From positions 1,116,001-1,180,000 of the forward strand of contig NZ_CAKKNB010000001.1 of the NCBI RefSeq assembly GCF_918741295.1: a stretch of 64,000 nt of DNA. The letters run 5' to 3'. This document shows, piece by piece, positions 47,400-56,279 of the stretch. The translations under genes were made by a program, and so were the position numbers. The notes under the pieces were generated by a model. That model worked only from the letters and a program-made list of their open reading frames with translations, had not been told where the DNA came from and did no database searches. How positions within the stretch are numbered: the first letter of the stretch is position 1; every line of letters starts with the position of its first letter. This DNA is from Aquabacterium sp. CECT 9606 (GTDB lineage: Bacteria > Pseudomonadota > Gammaproteobacteria > Burkholderiales > Burkholderiaceae_C).

Positions 47400-49550
47400 T
47401 TACTGGGCCGGGTGCGGGAACCAGTCTTTGACGAAGGCCAGTTGCGGGAAGTCGTGCACCGCCAGGGGGCCGAAGGCCACAATGGACAAGCCAATGGTCA
47501 TGACGACCATGGGCAGAATCCAGCGCTCGTAGCGGCGGTAGAAGCCCAGGTGCTTGACTTCGCCGTCGGCGACCTTGATCTCGGGTTCGCCGATGACCTG
47601 GCGGGTCAGCAACTGGTTCAAGGCCACGGGAGGCAGCAGGTAACCCAGCTCGAAAGCCACCAGCACCATCATCCAGAAGTGAACCGGATCAATGTTGTTG
47701 GCGAAGGCGATCGGGGCCAGGGTGCCCGACACCAGCACCACGGCACCGAACGGATCCATGATCATGCCCAGGAACACCTTGGTCACCACCAGGAAGGCCA
47801 TGGCCGTCCAGTGGTTCTCGAAGACGTGCGGGAAGTTGTTCATCACTTCCGAGCGTTCGATCACGCCGCCCATGGCCAGCGACAAGGTCATCAGGCTGAG
47901 CAGTGCGCCAATGTGGCCGATGGTTTCGTTGGTGGCAAAGCGGATGGAGCGCTCCACGCCTGGCTGGCGGTGGCTGGCGTAATCGGGCGTGATCTCGGTC
48001 TTGCCTTTGTTGATGATCTTGTCGAAGATCAGGATGATCAACAACATCACCGGCATGATCGTGGGGGCCGTGATTTCATTCAGCTTGGTGTCCAGCGCGT
48101 ACTCGTACAGGGCCACCACCACAATCACCACGCCCACATAGGGCAGGGTGGGAATGACGGCGCGCAGGGTGGCGGGGATCGCCACGCGGAAGGACTCGAT
48201 CGAGGCACGCTGCGTGCGCAACATCTGAGAGGTCAGGAAGAACAGCGTCGAGGTCAGCAGGAAGACGTAAAAGCCCCAGTGATACAGGCCATTGGTCGTC
48301 ACTTGCTTGTTCAGCGCGGCGATCAGCACCACCAGCAAGCAAGGGCGCAACACCACGCCCAGCGAGCCGGACATCGCCGTGGCGGCCAGTGCGAACTGAC
48401 GCGAACCACCCGAAGCGCGAACCTCGTGGTAGATGATGCCACCCGCTGCGATCACGAAAATACCCGATGCGCCGGTGTAGGCGGTGGGCACGGCGGCCGC
48501 CAGCAAGATGATGTAGGTCAGCAACTGGGGCGACAGGCGCCACGGACGCAGCAGGTCCATGAACAAGTCAACGATGCGGCTTTGCTTGAGCAGCATGCCC
48601 GCCCAGATGAACAAGCCCAGGTTCAGGAAGATGGTGGGCAGCTCCATCAACTGGTTGACGTAGATGGCCAGGCCAGCCGGGTGGTTGTGCAGAAGGAAAT
48701 ACGAGCCGGCAATGATGCCCATGCTGGCGTAGAGAGGGATGGCCAGGAAAGCCCCACCCCATGTGCCTTCGCCGTGGGGCGATTTCACCGGCATCACGAT
48801 GCGCTTGAGGTTGATCAAGAGAAGGATCGCGGCAAAAACCATCCAGGTGTAATGGAGCAGCGCATGCTCGACCGGCACCCCAGAGTTGTTGAGGATCTGG
48901 TAGTAGCTGATGCAGGAGTACAGCAGCAAGCCCGATGCAATGGCCTGGGTGATCGACTGCAACAAGTAGTCGCGGGTGTAGTGACCAGGACGGATACCGA
49001 TGTGGTGAAAGCCCAGCGTGGTGGTGATGGCAGCGATCGACACCATCAGCAGAAGGATCAGCGGACGGTTGTCGGTGCCCACTTGGAACAGGCCGAAGAA
49101 GCTGGTCTCGATCGTTCGATAGACCTTGACTTGCGGGGTCTGGTGCTCCTTCACCCGGTTGTAAAGATCATGCTTGGCCTTGCAGATGGCAATGGCCTGT
49201 TCCATGGAGCGGCGCGCCACTGTTGGATCACCTGGGGCCTGATCACCGAAAAGATTGTCGATGTCATCGTCGCCCTTGGCGGCTGGCGCCTCGGACTGTT
49301 TTTTGAGTTCGACCTCGATGTCCTGGTTGGCATCGCAAGTGGGCTTGCTGGGCTCTGCCCGCAGCATGAAGTACTGAACCTGGGCTTTCGAGTCGCCGAA
49401 CATGGACTCACCCAAACGCAGCAACTGACCGTGCACCATTTCACCGGTGCCAATGATCAAGGTCAGCAGCAGCAGTGCAAACACCGGGAGGCTGGAGAAC
49501 CATTCCAGTGGTGAACGGCCCAGAACTTGTCGAGAATTAGAAGTGATCAT
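47400..49550 (-). CDS. TRAP transporter permease, small and large subunits fused
   Basis: A 716-residue protein. Residues about 20-37 form a first helix, followed by a 115-residue hydrophilic insert (about 41-155) with an acidic stretch KGDDDIDNLFGDQ and two Cys (72, 123). Then come three more helices of a DctQ-like part and, from about residue 240, a twelve-helix DctM-like part (GIFVIAAGGIIYHEVRASGG, IMDPFGAVVLVSGTLAPIA, ELGYLLPPVALNQLL). TRAP transporters use sodium gradients and a periplasmic binding protein to import organic acids. The insert is unusual for DctQ. The gene follows a solute-binding protein gene; a terminator-like hairpin lies between them. Confidence 0.88.
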   Translation of the reverse strand: MITSNSRQVLGRSPLEWFSSLPVFALLLLTLIIGTGEMVHGQLLRLGESMFGDSKAQVQYFMLRAEPSKPTCDANQDIEVELKKQSEAPAAKGDDDIDNLFGDQAPGDPTVARRSMEQAIAICKAKHDLYNRVKEHQTPQVKVYRTIETSFFGLFQVGTDNRPLILLLMVSIAAITTTLGFHHIGIRPGHYTRDYLLQSITQAIASGLLLYSCISYYQILNNSGVPVEHALLHYTWMVFAAILLLINLKRIVMPVKSPHGEGTWGGAFLAIPLYASMGIIAGSYFLLHNHPAGLAIYVNQLMELPTIFLNLGLFIWAGMLLKQSRIVDLFMDLLRPWRLSPQLLTYIILLAAAVPTAYTGASGIFVIAAGGIIYHEVRASGGSRQFALAATAMSGSLGVVLRPCLLVVLIAALNKQVTTNGLYHWGFYVFLLTSTLFFLTSQMLRTQRASIESFRVAIPATLRAVIPTLPYVGVVIVVVALYEYALDTKLNEITAPTIMPVMLLIILIFDKIINKGKTEITPDYASHRQPGVERSIRFATNETIGHIGALLSLMTLSLAMGGVIERSEVMNNFPHVFENHWTAMAFLVVTKVFLGMIMDPFGAVVLVSGTLAPIAFANNIDPVHFWMMVLVAFELGYLLPPVALNQLLTRQVIGEPEIKVADGEVKHLGFYRRYERWILPMVVMTIGLSIVAFGPLAVHDFPQLAFVKDWFPHPAQ

Positions 49551-49595
49551 GTTCGCTCAGTTGGTGCAACGCAGCAAAATGCGTCCACCATTAGG

Positions 49596-49617
49596 AAAAA
49601 GGGGGCTTTGGGCCCCC
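49596..49617 (-). terminator. Hairpin with T-run inside the TRAP locus
   Basis: On the minus strand GGGGGC and GCCCCC pair around a 5-base loop and are followed by TTTTT. It sits between the stop of the solute-binding gene (49658) and the start of the permease gene (49550), so it may lower expression of the permease relative to the binding protein. It could also just end a separate transcript. Confidence 0.6.
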
Positions 49618-49657
49618 GGTTTTGGTTTGGAGTCAGGCCCTCATGTGGCCAAGACCT

Positions 49658-50710
49658 TTATTTCCAGTCTTCTTCTGATTTGGTCGCGCATTCGGGATCC
49701 ACAGGATTCACGCTGCAGCGGATGCGTTTGATGATTTTCAAACCCCGTTTGTCGTACAAGCCCTTCTGAGCGATGTCGATCCGTGACTCACGCAGCATCA
49801 AGGTGTACTTGTAGGCGTTCTCGGAGCTCAGGTCCATCCAGGTGGCGGGCGGGATGCTCGCATCGGATTGCTTGACCAATTGCAAGGCGCGGTCGAACTG
49901 GGTCAGCCAATAGTCGCGTGACTGGTCGCCGAAGCCTTCAGGGAACTTGGTCTTGTTCAGGATCAGTTGGTAGGTGAGGATCAGGATCGGGAAGCGCACC
50001 ATGGCGCCGTTCTTGCCGATGCCCTTGTGCAACTCCAGTGGCTTGTAGGCCAGCGTGGGGGCGGCGATGAAGTCCACCGAACCGTTGTTGAACTTTGAAG
50101 AGAAGTTCATGATGTCGGCCGACACGGGCTGGGCTCCGATCTTCTGGATCATCACAGCCTGGGCCTTGTCGTAGTCGAACGAGGCAATGCGTTTGCCGGC
50201 CAGGGCTTCCACGGTGTTGATCTTGCGGTCGTTGACGACCGGGTAGGCGGCACCCAAAGGCACCACGCCGCCGACTTCGTAGTTGCCGTCGATCATCAGC
50301 TTGCCAGCTTTGGGATCGGAGAAGGTCTGCACGATGCGGCGCACCACTTCGTAGCTGGCCGCCATGTCGATCTTGCCGTCCTTGACGATGGTGGTGGCAC
50401 CCAGCGAGTCGATGGCGCCCGCCACCTGGTTGAACTGGCGCGTGCGGAACGCCGTGGCGATCACGCCATCGCATTGGCCTGTGCGGAAGTCTTCCGTCGC
50501 CACACGTTCATCGGTGTAACCCTTGAGCTCGATCGACACACCATGTCGTTGAGCTGCGATCACGTAGTCCTTGGCCATGCTGAAGAGGTCACCAGAGGCA
50601 CCCAACAGGTCATACACGCAGATTTTCTGGGCGGCTTGGGCTGTTGACATGGCGCCCAGCGCCAATACGGCAGCGGCGCTGATTTTGCTCATGGTTCTGA
50701 CCATCTTCAT
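49658..50710 (-). CDS. Periplasmic solute-binding protein of a TRAP-like system
   Basis: A 350-residue protein with a signal peptide (MKMVRTMSKISAAAVLALGA, cut after AQA near residue 26) and a good ribosome binding site (AGGAGA, 50714-50719). The body has a periplasmic-binding fold: ICVYDLLGASGDLFSMAKDY, TGQCDGVIATAFRTRQFN, KRIASFDYDKAQAVM and VDFIAAPTLAYKPLELHKG. The C-terminal tail ends with two extra Cys (IRCSVNPVDPECATK), perhaps a disulfide. It resembles a putative solute-binding family (DUF6091), not classic DctP. The adjacent fused TRAP permease is its likely partner. Ligand unknown. Confidence 0.8.
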   Translation of the reverse strand: MKMVRTMSKISAAAVLALGAMSTAQAAQKICVYDLLGASGDLFSMAKDYVIAAQRHGVSIELKGYTDERVATEDFRTGQCDGVIATAFRTRQFNQVAGAIDSLGATTIVKDGKIDMAASYEVVRRIVQTFSDPKAGKLMIDGNYEVGGVVPLGAAYPVVNDRKINTVEALAGKRIASFDYDKAQAVMIQKIGAQPVSADIMNFSSKFNNGSVDFIAAPTLAYKPLELHKGIGKNGAMVRFPILILTYQLILNKTKFPEGFGDQSRDYWLTQFDRALQLVKQSDASIPPATWMDLSSENAYKYTLMLRESRIDIAQKGLYDKRGLKIIKRIRCSVNPVDPECATKSEEDWK

Positions 50711-50919
50711 GAAGTCTCCTAGGTACCAGAAAAAACATGCGCCGACGGTGTGTTCGGCGCCAACTACACTTGTTTTTCAGTGCATAAAAATCTGACCACG
50801 GCTGTGGCCGCGATCGTTAACTTTGTAACTATAGCCGCCCAAACGTTCCTCCAGGGAAACCCCGACCCCCACCCACGGGGGAAGGATTTTCCCTAGTAAA
50901 TTCAACGCGTTAAATGCGT
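50711..50919 (-). other. Gap upstream of the solute-binding gene
   Basis: A 209-base gap between two minus-strand genes. A 5-bp stem with CCCCC/GGGGG (50866-50881) and AT-rich sequence at about 50800-50835 (with TATAGT on the minus strand at 50828-50833) suggest a terminator for the lipoprotein gene and a promoter for the binding-protein gene. No protein is encoded. Confidence 0.35.
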
Positions 50920-51948
50920 TTATTTGAGGAAGCTATCGGCATCAATGGCGGCACCACCTGCCTTGTCGTCCCAGAACTTGCCCAGGCTGTTGATGGGCGT
51001 GCGCGAACCCGTGTTCTGGGTCCACATGCGGTCAGAGATGATGATCATCTGAGCTTCGGCGATCGAGTCCACCAGGCGGTAGTCAGAGTTGACCTTGAAG
51101 TTCTCGATGCTGGCAAAACGCTTGATGGCGGCACGCACGGCCACAGGATCGTCGGCCGATTGCGCGGCAATGGCGGCCATCACGTGAGGCAGGCGCACAC
51201 CGGCCTTTTCGCCAATGGCCATGTTGGTTTCAAACGTGCCTTTGACGTCCTTGCCTTCAGCGCCACCGGGGATGATGCTCCACAGTGCAGCGCGCAGTGC
51301 TTGAGGGGCGCCCCACCACTTCTTGTTGTCCAGGCAGGTCATCGCGAACTCAACCTGAGGAGGGATGTCCAGGGAGACGCCCACGGCTTGTTGCGCGCCC
51401 ATGTCGCTCTGAACGGCTTGAACGCCGGAGACCGAGCCCAGCAGGTACACCATTTCGTCAAAATCGCGCTTGAACTTGGGGCAGTTGGTGCCGTACTTGA
51501 AGAAGTACTTTTGTTCGAGCTTGGCGCGCATGCGCTCAAACGACATGACCTGGCGGTGCGCCGACAAGGCCATCAGGCGCTTCTGTGCAATGCGTGCATC
51601 CTGGGCTTCATCCGAGCGCTTTTCACGCGAAGCACGGATGTAGCGCAGTTCTTCTTCGATGGCGCGGGCGTCGGAGCACACGGCGGCCGATTGCAGCATC
51701 ACGGTTTCCATCAGAGAGGGATCGCCGTAGAAGTTGCGCGCAGCGCCCACCAAGGGGCCGTTGGCCAGGGCGAAGGTGCAGCCCATGTCCACATCGCCCA
51801 GCTTGAGTGTTGGCGGTGTGAAGCCCTCTTCCAGGATGTTCAGGGTAACGCCACTGGTGCCCGACTCCAGCAAGGCACATCCGCTCATGGTCAAGGTGGA
51901 AAGAGCCACCACGGAGGCGGTGAGGATTCGGGTCATCCGAGGAATCAT
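50920..51948 (-). CDS. TRAP-associated lipoprotein, TatT-like
   Basis: A 342-residue protein starting MIPRMTRILT at ATG 51948, with GGAG 8 bases before it. The signal ends at a lipoprotein Cys24 (LSTLTMSGCALLESG). The rest is alpha-helical with repeat-like helices (EEELRYIRASREKRSDEAQD, FERMRAKLEQKYFF, AAIKRFASIENFKV). Helical-repeat lipoproteins called TatT occur next to TRAP systems and form pores or collars around the binding protein. The order here (lipoprotein, binding protein, permease) fits, but the resemblance is by pattern only. Confidence 0.65.
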   Translation of the reverse strand: MIPRMTRILTASVVALSTLTMSGCALLESGTSGVTLNILEEGFTPPTLKLGDVDMGCTFALANGPLVGAARNFYGDPSLMETVMLQSAAVCSDARAIEEELRYIRASREKRSDEAQDARIAQKRLMALSAHRQVMSFERMRAKLEQKYFFKYGTNCPKFKRDFDEMVYLLGSVSGVQAVQSDMGAQQAVGVSLDIPPQVEFAMTCLDNKKWWGAPQALRAALWSIIPGGAEGKDVKGTFETNMAIGEKAGVRLPHVMAAIAAQSADDPVAVRAAIKRFASIENFKVNSDYRLVDSIAEAQMIIISDRMWTQNTGSRTPINSLGKFWDDKAGGAAIDADSFLK

Positions 51949-52079
51949 TGAGGGGTCTCCAGGAGGGTTTTTCAAGGGCGCGAACGGCGCCAATTACTCC
52001 ACGAAATTCTAGCCCCCCCGCTTCACGCGGCGACGACGTAAACCCTAGGGATGACCCCTGCCTCGCGGGCGATTCGCTG

Positions 52080-52106
52080 AAAAAAAGCCCGCTTGAAAGC
52101 GGGCTT
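52080..52106 (-). terminator. Intrinsic terminator after ettA
   Basis: AAGCCCGCT and AGCGGGCTT form a 9-bp stem with a 4-base loop. On the minus strand the stem is followed by a run of seven T. It begins 22 bases after the ettA stop. Confidence 0.85.
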
Positions 52107-52127
52107 GGGAGATGCGCGATTCGGTGA

Positions 52128-53792
52128 TCAGCGAATGGGCTTGAAGCGCACGCGCTTGGGGCGCGCACCTTCTTCGCCCAGGCGTTTCTTCTTGTCAGCT
52201 TCGTACTCCTGGTAGTTGCCGTCGAAGAAGAACCACTGCGAATCGCCTTCGCAGGCGAGGATGTGCGTGCAGATGCGGTCAAGGAACCAGCGATCGTGGG
52301 AGATGATCATGGCGCTGCCCGCGAACTCCAGCAGCGCGTCTTCGAGGGCGCGCAGGGTTTCAACGTCCAGGTCGTTGGAGGGTTCGTCCAGCATCAGCAC
52401 GTTGCCGCCTTGCGCCAAGGTCTTGGCCAGGTGCAGCCGGCCACGTTCACCGCCCGACAGGTTGCCCACCAGCTTCTGCTGGTCATTGCCCTTGAAGTTG
52501 AAGCGGCCCAAATAGGCGCGCGATGGCATCACGAACTTGCCCACCACGATGTTGTCCAGGCCGCCCGAGACGTCCTGCCACACGGTGTTGTCGGCGGCCA
52601 GGCCTTCGCGGCTCTGGTCGACAAAAGCCAGTTGCGCGGTCTTGCCGATGCTGACCGTGCCGCTGTCGGGCTGCTCGACACCCTGGATCATCCGGAACAA
52701 GGTTGATTTGCCGGCGCCATTGGGGCCGATGATGCCGACGATGGCGCCCGCGGGAACCTTGAAGCTCAGGTTGTCGATCAGCAGGCGATCGCCAAAGCTC
52801 TTGGAGACACCGGTGAACTCGATCACCTCATTGCCCAGGCGCTCGGCCACGGGGATGAAGATTTCGTTGGTCTCGTTGCGCTTCTGGTAGTCGACGTCGC
52901 TCAACTCTTCAAAGCGGGCCAGGCGGGCCTTGCTCTTGGCCTGGCGGCCCTTGGTGTTCTTGCGCACCCATTCAAGCTCTTGCTTGAGGGCCTTGGCGCG
53001 GGCGTCTTCGGTCTTTTGCTCTTGCTCCAGGCGCTTGCCCTTCTGGTCCAGCCAGTCGGAGTAATTGCCCTTGTACGGGATGCCCGATCCGCGGTCCAGT
53101 TCGAGGATCCACTCGGCGGCGTTGTCCAGGAAGTAGCGATCGTGGGTGATGGCCACCACGGTGCCACCAAAGCGGCTGAGGAACTGCTCCAGCCAGTCGA
53201 CCGATTCGGCGTCCAAGTGGTTGGTGGGTTCGTCGAGCAACAGCATGTCGGGCTTGGACAGCAGCAGACGGCACAGGGCCACGCGGCGCTTTTCACCGCC
53301 GGACAACTGGCCGATCACGGCATCCCAGGCGGGCAGGCGCAGGGCGTCGGCGGCCAGCTCGAGTTGCAGGTCGGTGTTCTCGGAGCCGCCGGCCGCGATG
53401 ATGGCTTCCAGCTCGCCTTGCTCGGCGGCCAGGGCGTCGAAGTCGGCGTTTTCGTCGGCGTAGGCGGCATAGACCTCGTCCAGGCGCTTCTTGGCGGCCA
53501 GGACCCCGCCGATGCCTTCTTCAACGGCTTCACGGACGGTTTGCTCCGCGTTCATCACCGGTTCCTGGGGCAGGTAGCCGATCTTGATGCCGGGCATCGG
53601 GACGGCTTCGCCTTCAATGTCCTTGTCCACGCCCGCCATGATCTTGAGGAAGGTGGACTTGCCCGAGCCGTTCACACCCAGCACGCCGATCTTGGCGCCC
53701 GGGAAAAAACTCAGGGTGATGTCTTTGAGGATCTGGCGCTTCGGGGGAACGATCTTCCCGACGCGGTTCATGGTGAAAACGTACTGGGCCAT
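52128..53792 (-). CDS. ettA: Energy-dependent translational throttle protein EttA
   Basis: A 554-residue ABC-F protein with two ATPase domains and no membrane part. First domain: GVNGSGKSTFLKIMAG, LSGGEKRRVALCRLLL, MLLLDEPTNHLDAE; second: GPNGAGKSTLFRMIQG, LSGGERGRLHLAKTLA, LMLDEPSNDLDVET. The linker and C-terminal EGDSQWFFFDGNYQEYEADK fit EttA, which gates the first steps of elongation in the ribosome E site by ATP/ADP ratio. Length and motif order are typical. It heads a short minus-strand unit, with DUF167 92 bases upstream. Confidence 0.95.
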   Translation of the reverse strand: MAQYVFTMNRVGKIVPPKRQILKDITLSFFPGAKIGVLGVNGSGKSTFLKIMAGVDKDIEGEAVPMPGIKIGYLPQEPVMNAEQTVREAVEEGIGGVLAAKKRLDEVYAAYADENADFDALAAEQGELEAIIAAGGSENTDLQLELAADALRLPAWDAVIGQLSGGEKRRVALCRLLLSKPDMLLLDEPTNHLDAESVDWLEQFLSRFGGTVVAITHDRYFLDNAAEWILELDRGSGIPYKGNYSDWLDQKGKRLEQEQKTEDARAKALKQELEWVRKNTKGRQAKSKARLARFEELSDVDYQKRNETNEIFIPVAERLGNEVIEFTGVSKSFGDRLLIDNLSFKVPAGAIVGIIGPNGAGKSTLFRMIQGVEQPDSGTVSIGKTAQLAFVDQSREGLAADNTVWQDVSGGLDNIVVGKFVMPSRAYLGRFNFKGNDQQKLVGNLSGGERGRLHLAKTLAQGGNVLMLDEPSNDLDVETLRALEDALLEFAGSAMIISHDRWFLDRICTHILACEGDSQWFFFDGNYQEYEADKKKRLGEEGARPKRVRFKPIR

Positions 53793-53884
53793 GGAATGCT
53801 CGCTTTGCGAGTTACTTTCGTCAAACCGTGTAGCTTAAGGCAATGCAGGGCTTTCCTGGTCCGCCATCCGATGTTCTGCGGTCT

Positions 53885-54247
53885 TCAAAGTGGCCAAGGG
53901 GCGAGTTGGCCCGATTGAGTCAGTGTTTCCAGCCACTGGCAAACGTGCTCCAGGGGTGTGTCCAGCGCCCACTGTTTGCGCCGTGCCGTGGCGCCTCTCA
54001 CCAGTTCGATGCGGGATTGGGGCAGCTTGAGCTGGGAGGCCAGCCAGCGTTGCAGGGCGTCGTTGGCGGCACCATCCACGGGTGGGGCGGCCAGGCGCAG
54101 GCGCAAGGCGCCATCGTGCCAGCCCACCACCTCGGTGCGTTTGGCATTGGGCGAGACACTCACGTCGATGACGAGGCGTTGGCGTGGGGCTTTGCCTTCC
54201 AGTCTGAGGCAGGGCCAGGCGGCCAGAATGAGCGGATCCATGTTCAT
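53885..54247 (-). CDS. DUF167/YggU family protein
   Basis: A 120-residue protein; MNMDPLILAAWP or the second Met at 54241 may be the start. The core IDVSVSPNAKRTEVVGWHDG, LRLAAPPVDGAANDALQRWL and RIELVRGATARRKQW matches YggU/DUF167, a small alpha/beta family of unknown function often found near division or pilus-type genes. The H1-like gene upstream ends in a terminator (54256-54280), so it is a separate transcript. Confidence 0.88.
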   Translation of the reverse strand: MNMDPLILAAWPCLRLEGKAPRQRLVIDVSVSPNAKRTEVVGWHDGALRLRLAAPPVDGAANDALQRWLASQLKLPQSRIELVRGATARRKQWALDTPLEHVCQWLETLTQSGQLAPWPL

Positions 54248-54255
54248 CAGACCAA

Positions 54256-54280
54256 GAAAAACCCGGCCGAAGCCGGGTTT
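54256..54280 (-). terminator. Intrinsic terminator after the H1-like gene
   Basis: AAACCCGGC and GCCGGGTTT with a 4-base CGAA loop form a 9-bp stem, followed on the minus strand by TTTTTC. It lies 49 bases after the stop of the Lys/Ala-rich gene, and its 3' end comes 9 bases before the DUF167 start. Confidence 0.85.
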
Positions 54281-54329
54281 GGAAGGCGGAGGGCTGGTGC
54301 CATCCGCCAGTTCAACCTTGCGGCTGAAC

Positions 54330-54794
54330 TCAGGGCTTGTTGCCAGTCGGGAAGGGCCACGCGGCTTGGGGGCTCAGCGTGGTCTTCGCGGCAGGCTTGG
54401 CCGAAGCGGGCTTTTTGGCCGCAGGGGCAGGCTTGGCAGGGGCAGGCTTTTTGGCAGCAGCTTTCTTGGCGGCAGGCTTCTTGGCAGCGGGGGCTGCCTT
54501 TTTAGCGGGAGCTGCCTTCTTCACTGCGGCCTTCTTGGCCGGCGCTGCCTTTTTGGCGGGCGCCTTCTTGGCCGCTGCCTTTTTGGCAGGAGCTGCCTTC
54601 TTCACAGCGGCCTTCTTGGCCGGTGCTGCCTTCTTCACTGCCGCCTTTTTGGCGGGAGCTGCCTTCTTCACGGCGGCCTTTTTAGCCGGCGCTGCCTTCT
54701 TCACAGCGACTTTCTTGGCCGGAGCGGCCTTCTTCACAGCGGCCTTCTTGGCCGGAGCAGCTTTCTTTGCTGCTGTTTTTTTCGCAGTTGCCAT
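54330..54794 (-). CDS. Histone H1-like Lys/Ala/Pro-rich nucleoid protein
   Basis: A 154-residue basic protein starting MATAKKTAAKKAAP at ATG 54794, with AAGGAG before it. Almost the whole protein is Lys, Ala and Pro in 11-residue units of KKAAPAKKAAV type. The last 15 residues (LSPQAAWPFPTGNKP) are not repetitive. Proteins of this kind (HctB, AlgP-like H1 tails) bind DNA without fixed sequence and compact it. The repeat number varies between strains in related genomes. The Trp-Pro-Phe-Pro end is typical for Comamonadaceae members. It has its own terminator and probably its own promoter. Confidence 0.9.
   Translation of the reverse strand: MATAKKTAAKKAAPAKKAAVKKAAPAKKVAVKKAAPAKKAAVKKAAPAKKAAVKKAAPAKKAAVKKAAPAKKAAAKKAPAKKAAPAKKAAVKKAAPAKKAAPAAKKPAAKKAAAKKPAPAKPAPAAKKPASAKPAAKTTLSPQAAWPFPTGNKP
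54492..54767 (-). repeat. 33-bp coding repeats in the H1-like gene
   Basis: About eight copies of an 11-codon unit (KKAAPAKKAAV and close variants), six tandem copies and two more after a short interruption. The DNA copies differ at third positions (GCC, GCG, GCA, AAG, AAA mixed), so the repeat is kept mainly at the protein level. Confidence 0.85.
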
Positions 54795-54928
54795 ACGGAT
54801 CTCCTTGATCAAGTTGCAAAGAGCACTGCACCGCTGAATGCGGTACAGCGATTCATCACCCAACGCCCCCTAGGATCTGAGCGCGGTGTGATGAATGGGG
54901 TACGCCGGTGCGGTGCTCTGTGCAAGGA

Positions 54929-56140
54929 TCAATCCCAGCTCAGGGCGCCGCCCGACTGATATTCAATGACTCGGGTTTCGAAAAAGTTGCGTTCTTTCTT
55001 CAGGTCAATCATTTCGCTCATCCACGGGAAGGGGTTCTCTTCGTTCGGGAAGAGTTCTTCCAGCCCAATCTGTGCGGCACGGCGGTTGGCGATGTAGCGC
55101 AAGTAGCCCTTGAACATCGATGCGTTCATGCCCAGCACGCCACGTGGCATGGTGTCTTCGGCGTATCGGTATTCAAGTTCGACAGCTTTGAGGAACAGCG
55201 CTTTGATCTCGGCCTTGAAGTCGGCGGTCCACAGGTGCGGGTTCTCAAGCTTCAACTGATTGATCAGGTCGATGCCGAAGTTGCAGTGCATGGACTCGTC
55301 GCGCAGGATGTACTGGTACTGCTCGGCGGCACCGGTCATCTTGTTCTGGCGACCCAGGGCCAGGATCTGCGTGAAGCCGACGTAGAAGAACAGGCCTTCC
55401 ATCAGGCAGGCGAACACGATCAGCGACTTGAGCAAGGTCTGGTCAGTTTGCGGAGTGCCGGTGTGGAAGTTCGGGTCCATGATCGCTTCGATGAAGGGGA
55501 TCAGGAACTCGTCCTTGTCGCGGATCGATTGGACTTCGTTGTAGGCGTTGAAGATTTCGGACTCGTCCAGGCCCAACGATTCAACGATGTATTGATACGC
55601 GTGGGTGTGGATGGCCTCTTCGAAAGCCTGGCGCAACAGGAACTGGCGGCACTCGGGCGCCGTGATGTGGCGGTAGGTGCCCAACACGATGTTGTTGGCG
55701 GCCAGCGAATCGGCGGTGACGAAGAATCCGAGGTTGCGCTTGACGATGCGGCGCTCGTCTTCGGTCAGACCATTGGGGTCCTTCCACAAGGCGATGTCGC
55801 GCGACATGTTCACTTCTTGCGGCATCCAGTGGTTGGCGCAAGTGGCGAGGTACTTTTCCCAAGCCCACTTGTACTTGAACGGCACCAACTGGTTGACGTC
55901 GGTCTGACCATTGATGATGCGCTTATCGGCAGCATTGACGCGGCGAGCGACGGGCGCAGCCGCGCGTTGCACGTGCGCTGCTGCGGCCGATGCGGTGCTT
56001 GGAACGGGGTGGTTGAAGGATGCAGCTGTCACAGTTTGAAGGGCCGACGCATTCACATCCCGGACATCGCGTTGCGATGAAGGAGCGGAAGCGCCAGATA
56101 CTGAAGAGCTTGAAGGTGCGTCGTCTTCCCAGACCAACAT
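54929..56140 (-). CDS. nrdB: Class Ia ribonucleotide reductase, small subunit
   Basis: A 403-residue protein that holds the di-iron-tyrosyl radical used by NrdA. Residues 1-80 are a Ser/Ala-rich low-complexity extension ([33 protein letters not shown]) not found in the E. coli protein. The ligands follow: [13 protein letters not shown] supplies Glu175, His178 and the radical Tyr182; [11 protein letters not shown] and [10 protein letters not shown] give the rest. It lies 173 bases after nrdA and a 12-bp hairpin lies between them, so it may have its own promoter as well. It ends with the H1-like gene further on. Confidence 0.95.
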   Translation of the reverse strand: MLVWEDDAPSSSSVSGASAPSSQRDVRDVNASALQTVTAASFNHPVPSTASAAAAHVQRAAAPVARRVNAADKRIINGQTDVNQLVPFKYKWAWEKYLATCANHWMPQEVNMSRDIALWKDPNGLTEDERRIVKRNLGFFVTADSLAANNIVLGTYRHITAPECRQFLLRQAFEEAIHTHAYQYIVESLGLDESEIFNAYNEVQSIRDKDEFLIPFIEAIMDPNFHTGTPQTDQTLLKSLIVFACLMEGLFFYVGFTQILALGRQNKMTGAAEQYQYILRDESMHCNFGIDLINQLKLENPHLWTADFKAEIKALFLKAVELEYRYAEDTMPRGVLGMNASMFKGYLRYIANRRAAQIGLEELFPNEENPFPWMSEMIDLKKERNFFETRVIEYQSGGALSWD

Positions 56141-56164
56141 GGTGTATACATCCTATGGGTTCGA

Positions 56165-56194
56165 ATTATGAAAGGGTGTTGTGAAAAACACCAA
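56165..56194 (-). promoter_or_regulatory. Weak candidate promoter for nrdB
   Basis: On the minus strand TTGGTG (56189-56194) and CATAAT (56165-56170) lie 18 bp apart, about 25 bases upstream of the nrdB start. An inverted repeat GGTGTT-N6-AACACC (56175-56192) overlaps the spacer. Both matches are imperfect. Confidence 0.25.
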
Positions 56195-56279
56195 GCACTT
56201 CTTGACAGTACAAGGCCCACTTTGTTGCGGTCTTGCGTCGAAGTGCTCTCATTGAATCAACAAAGTTAAGCCGCGAGAT

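Noticed and set aside
47160-49514. A long plus-strand frame opposite the TRAP permease and metalloprotease start
   Set aside because: Its His/Gln/Gly-rich composition is that of an antisense frame. It also runs across the strong terminator at 47336-47375.
54492-54767. Repeats that could suggest a CRISPR array or satellite
   Set aside because: Unit is 33 bp with no spacers, stays in frame, and encodes Lys/Ala/Pro repeats of an H1-like protein.
56201-56206. TTGACA on the plus strand near 56201, a perfect -35 match
   Set aside because: It points away from nrdB and no plus-strand gene or -10 element follows it.
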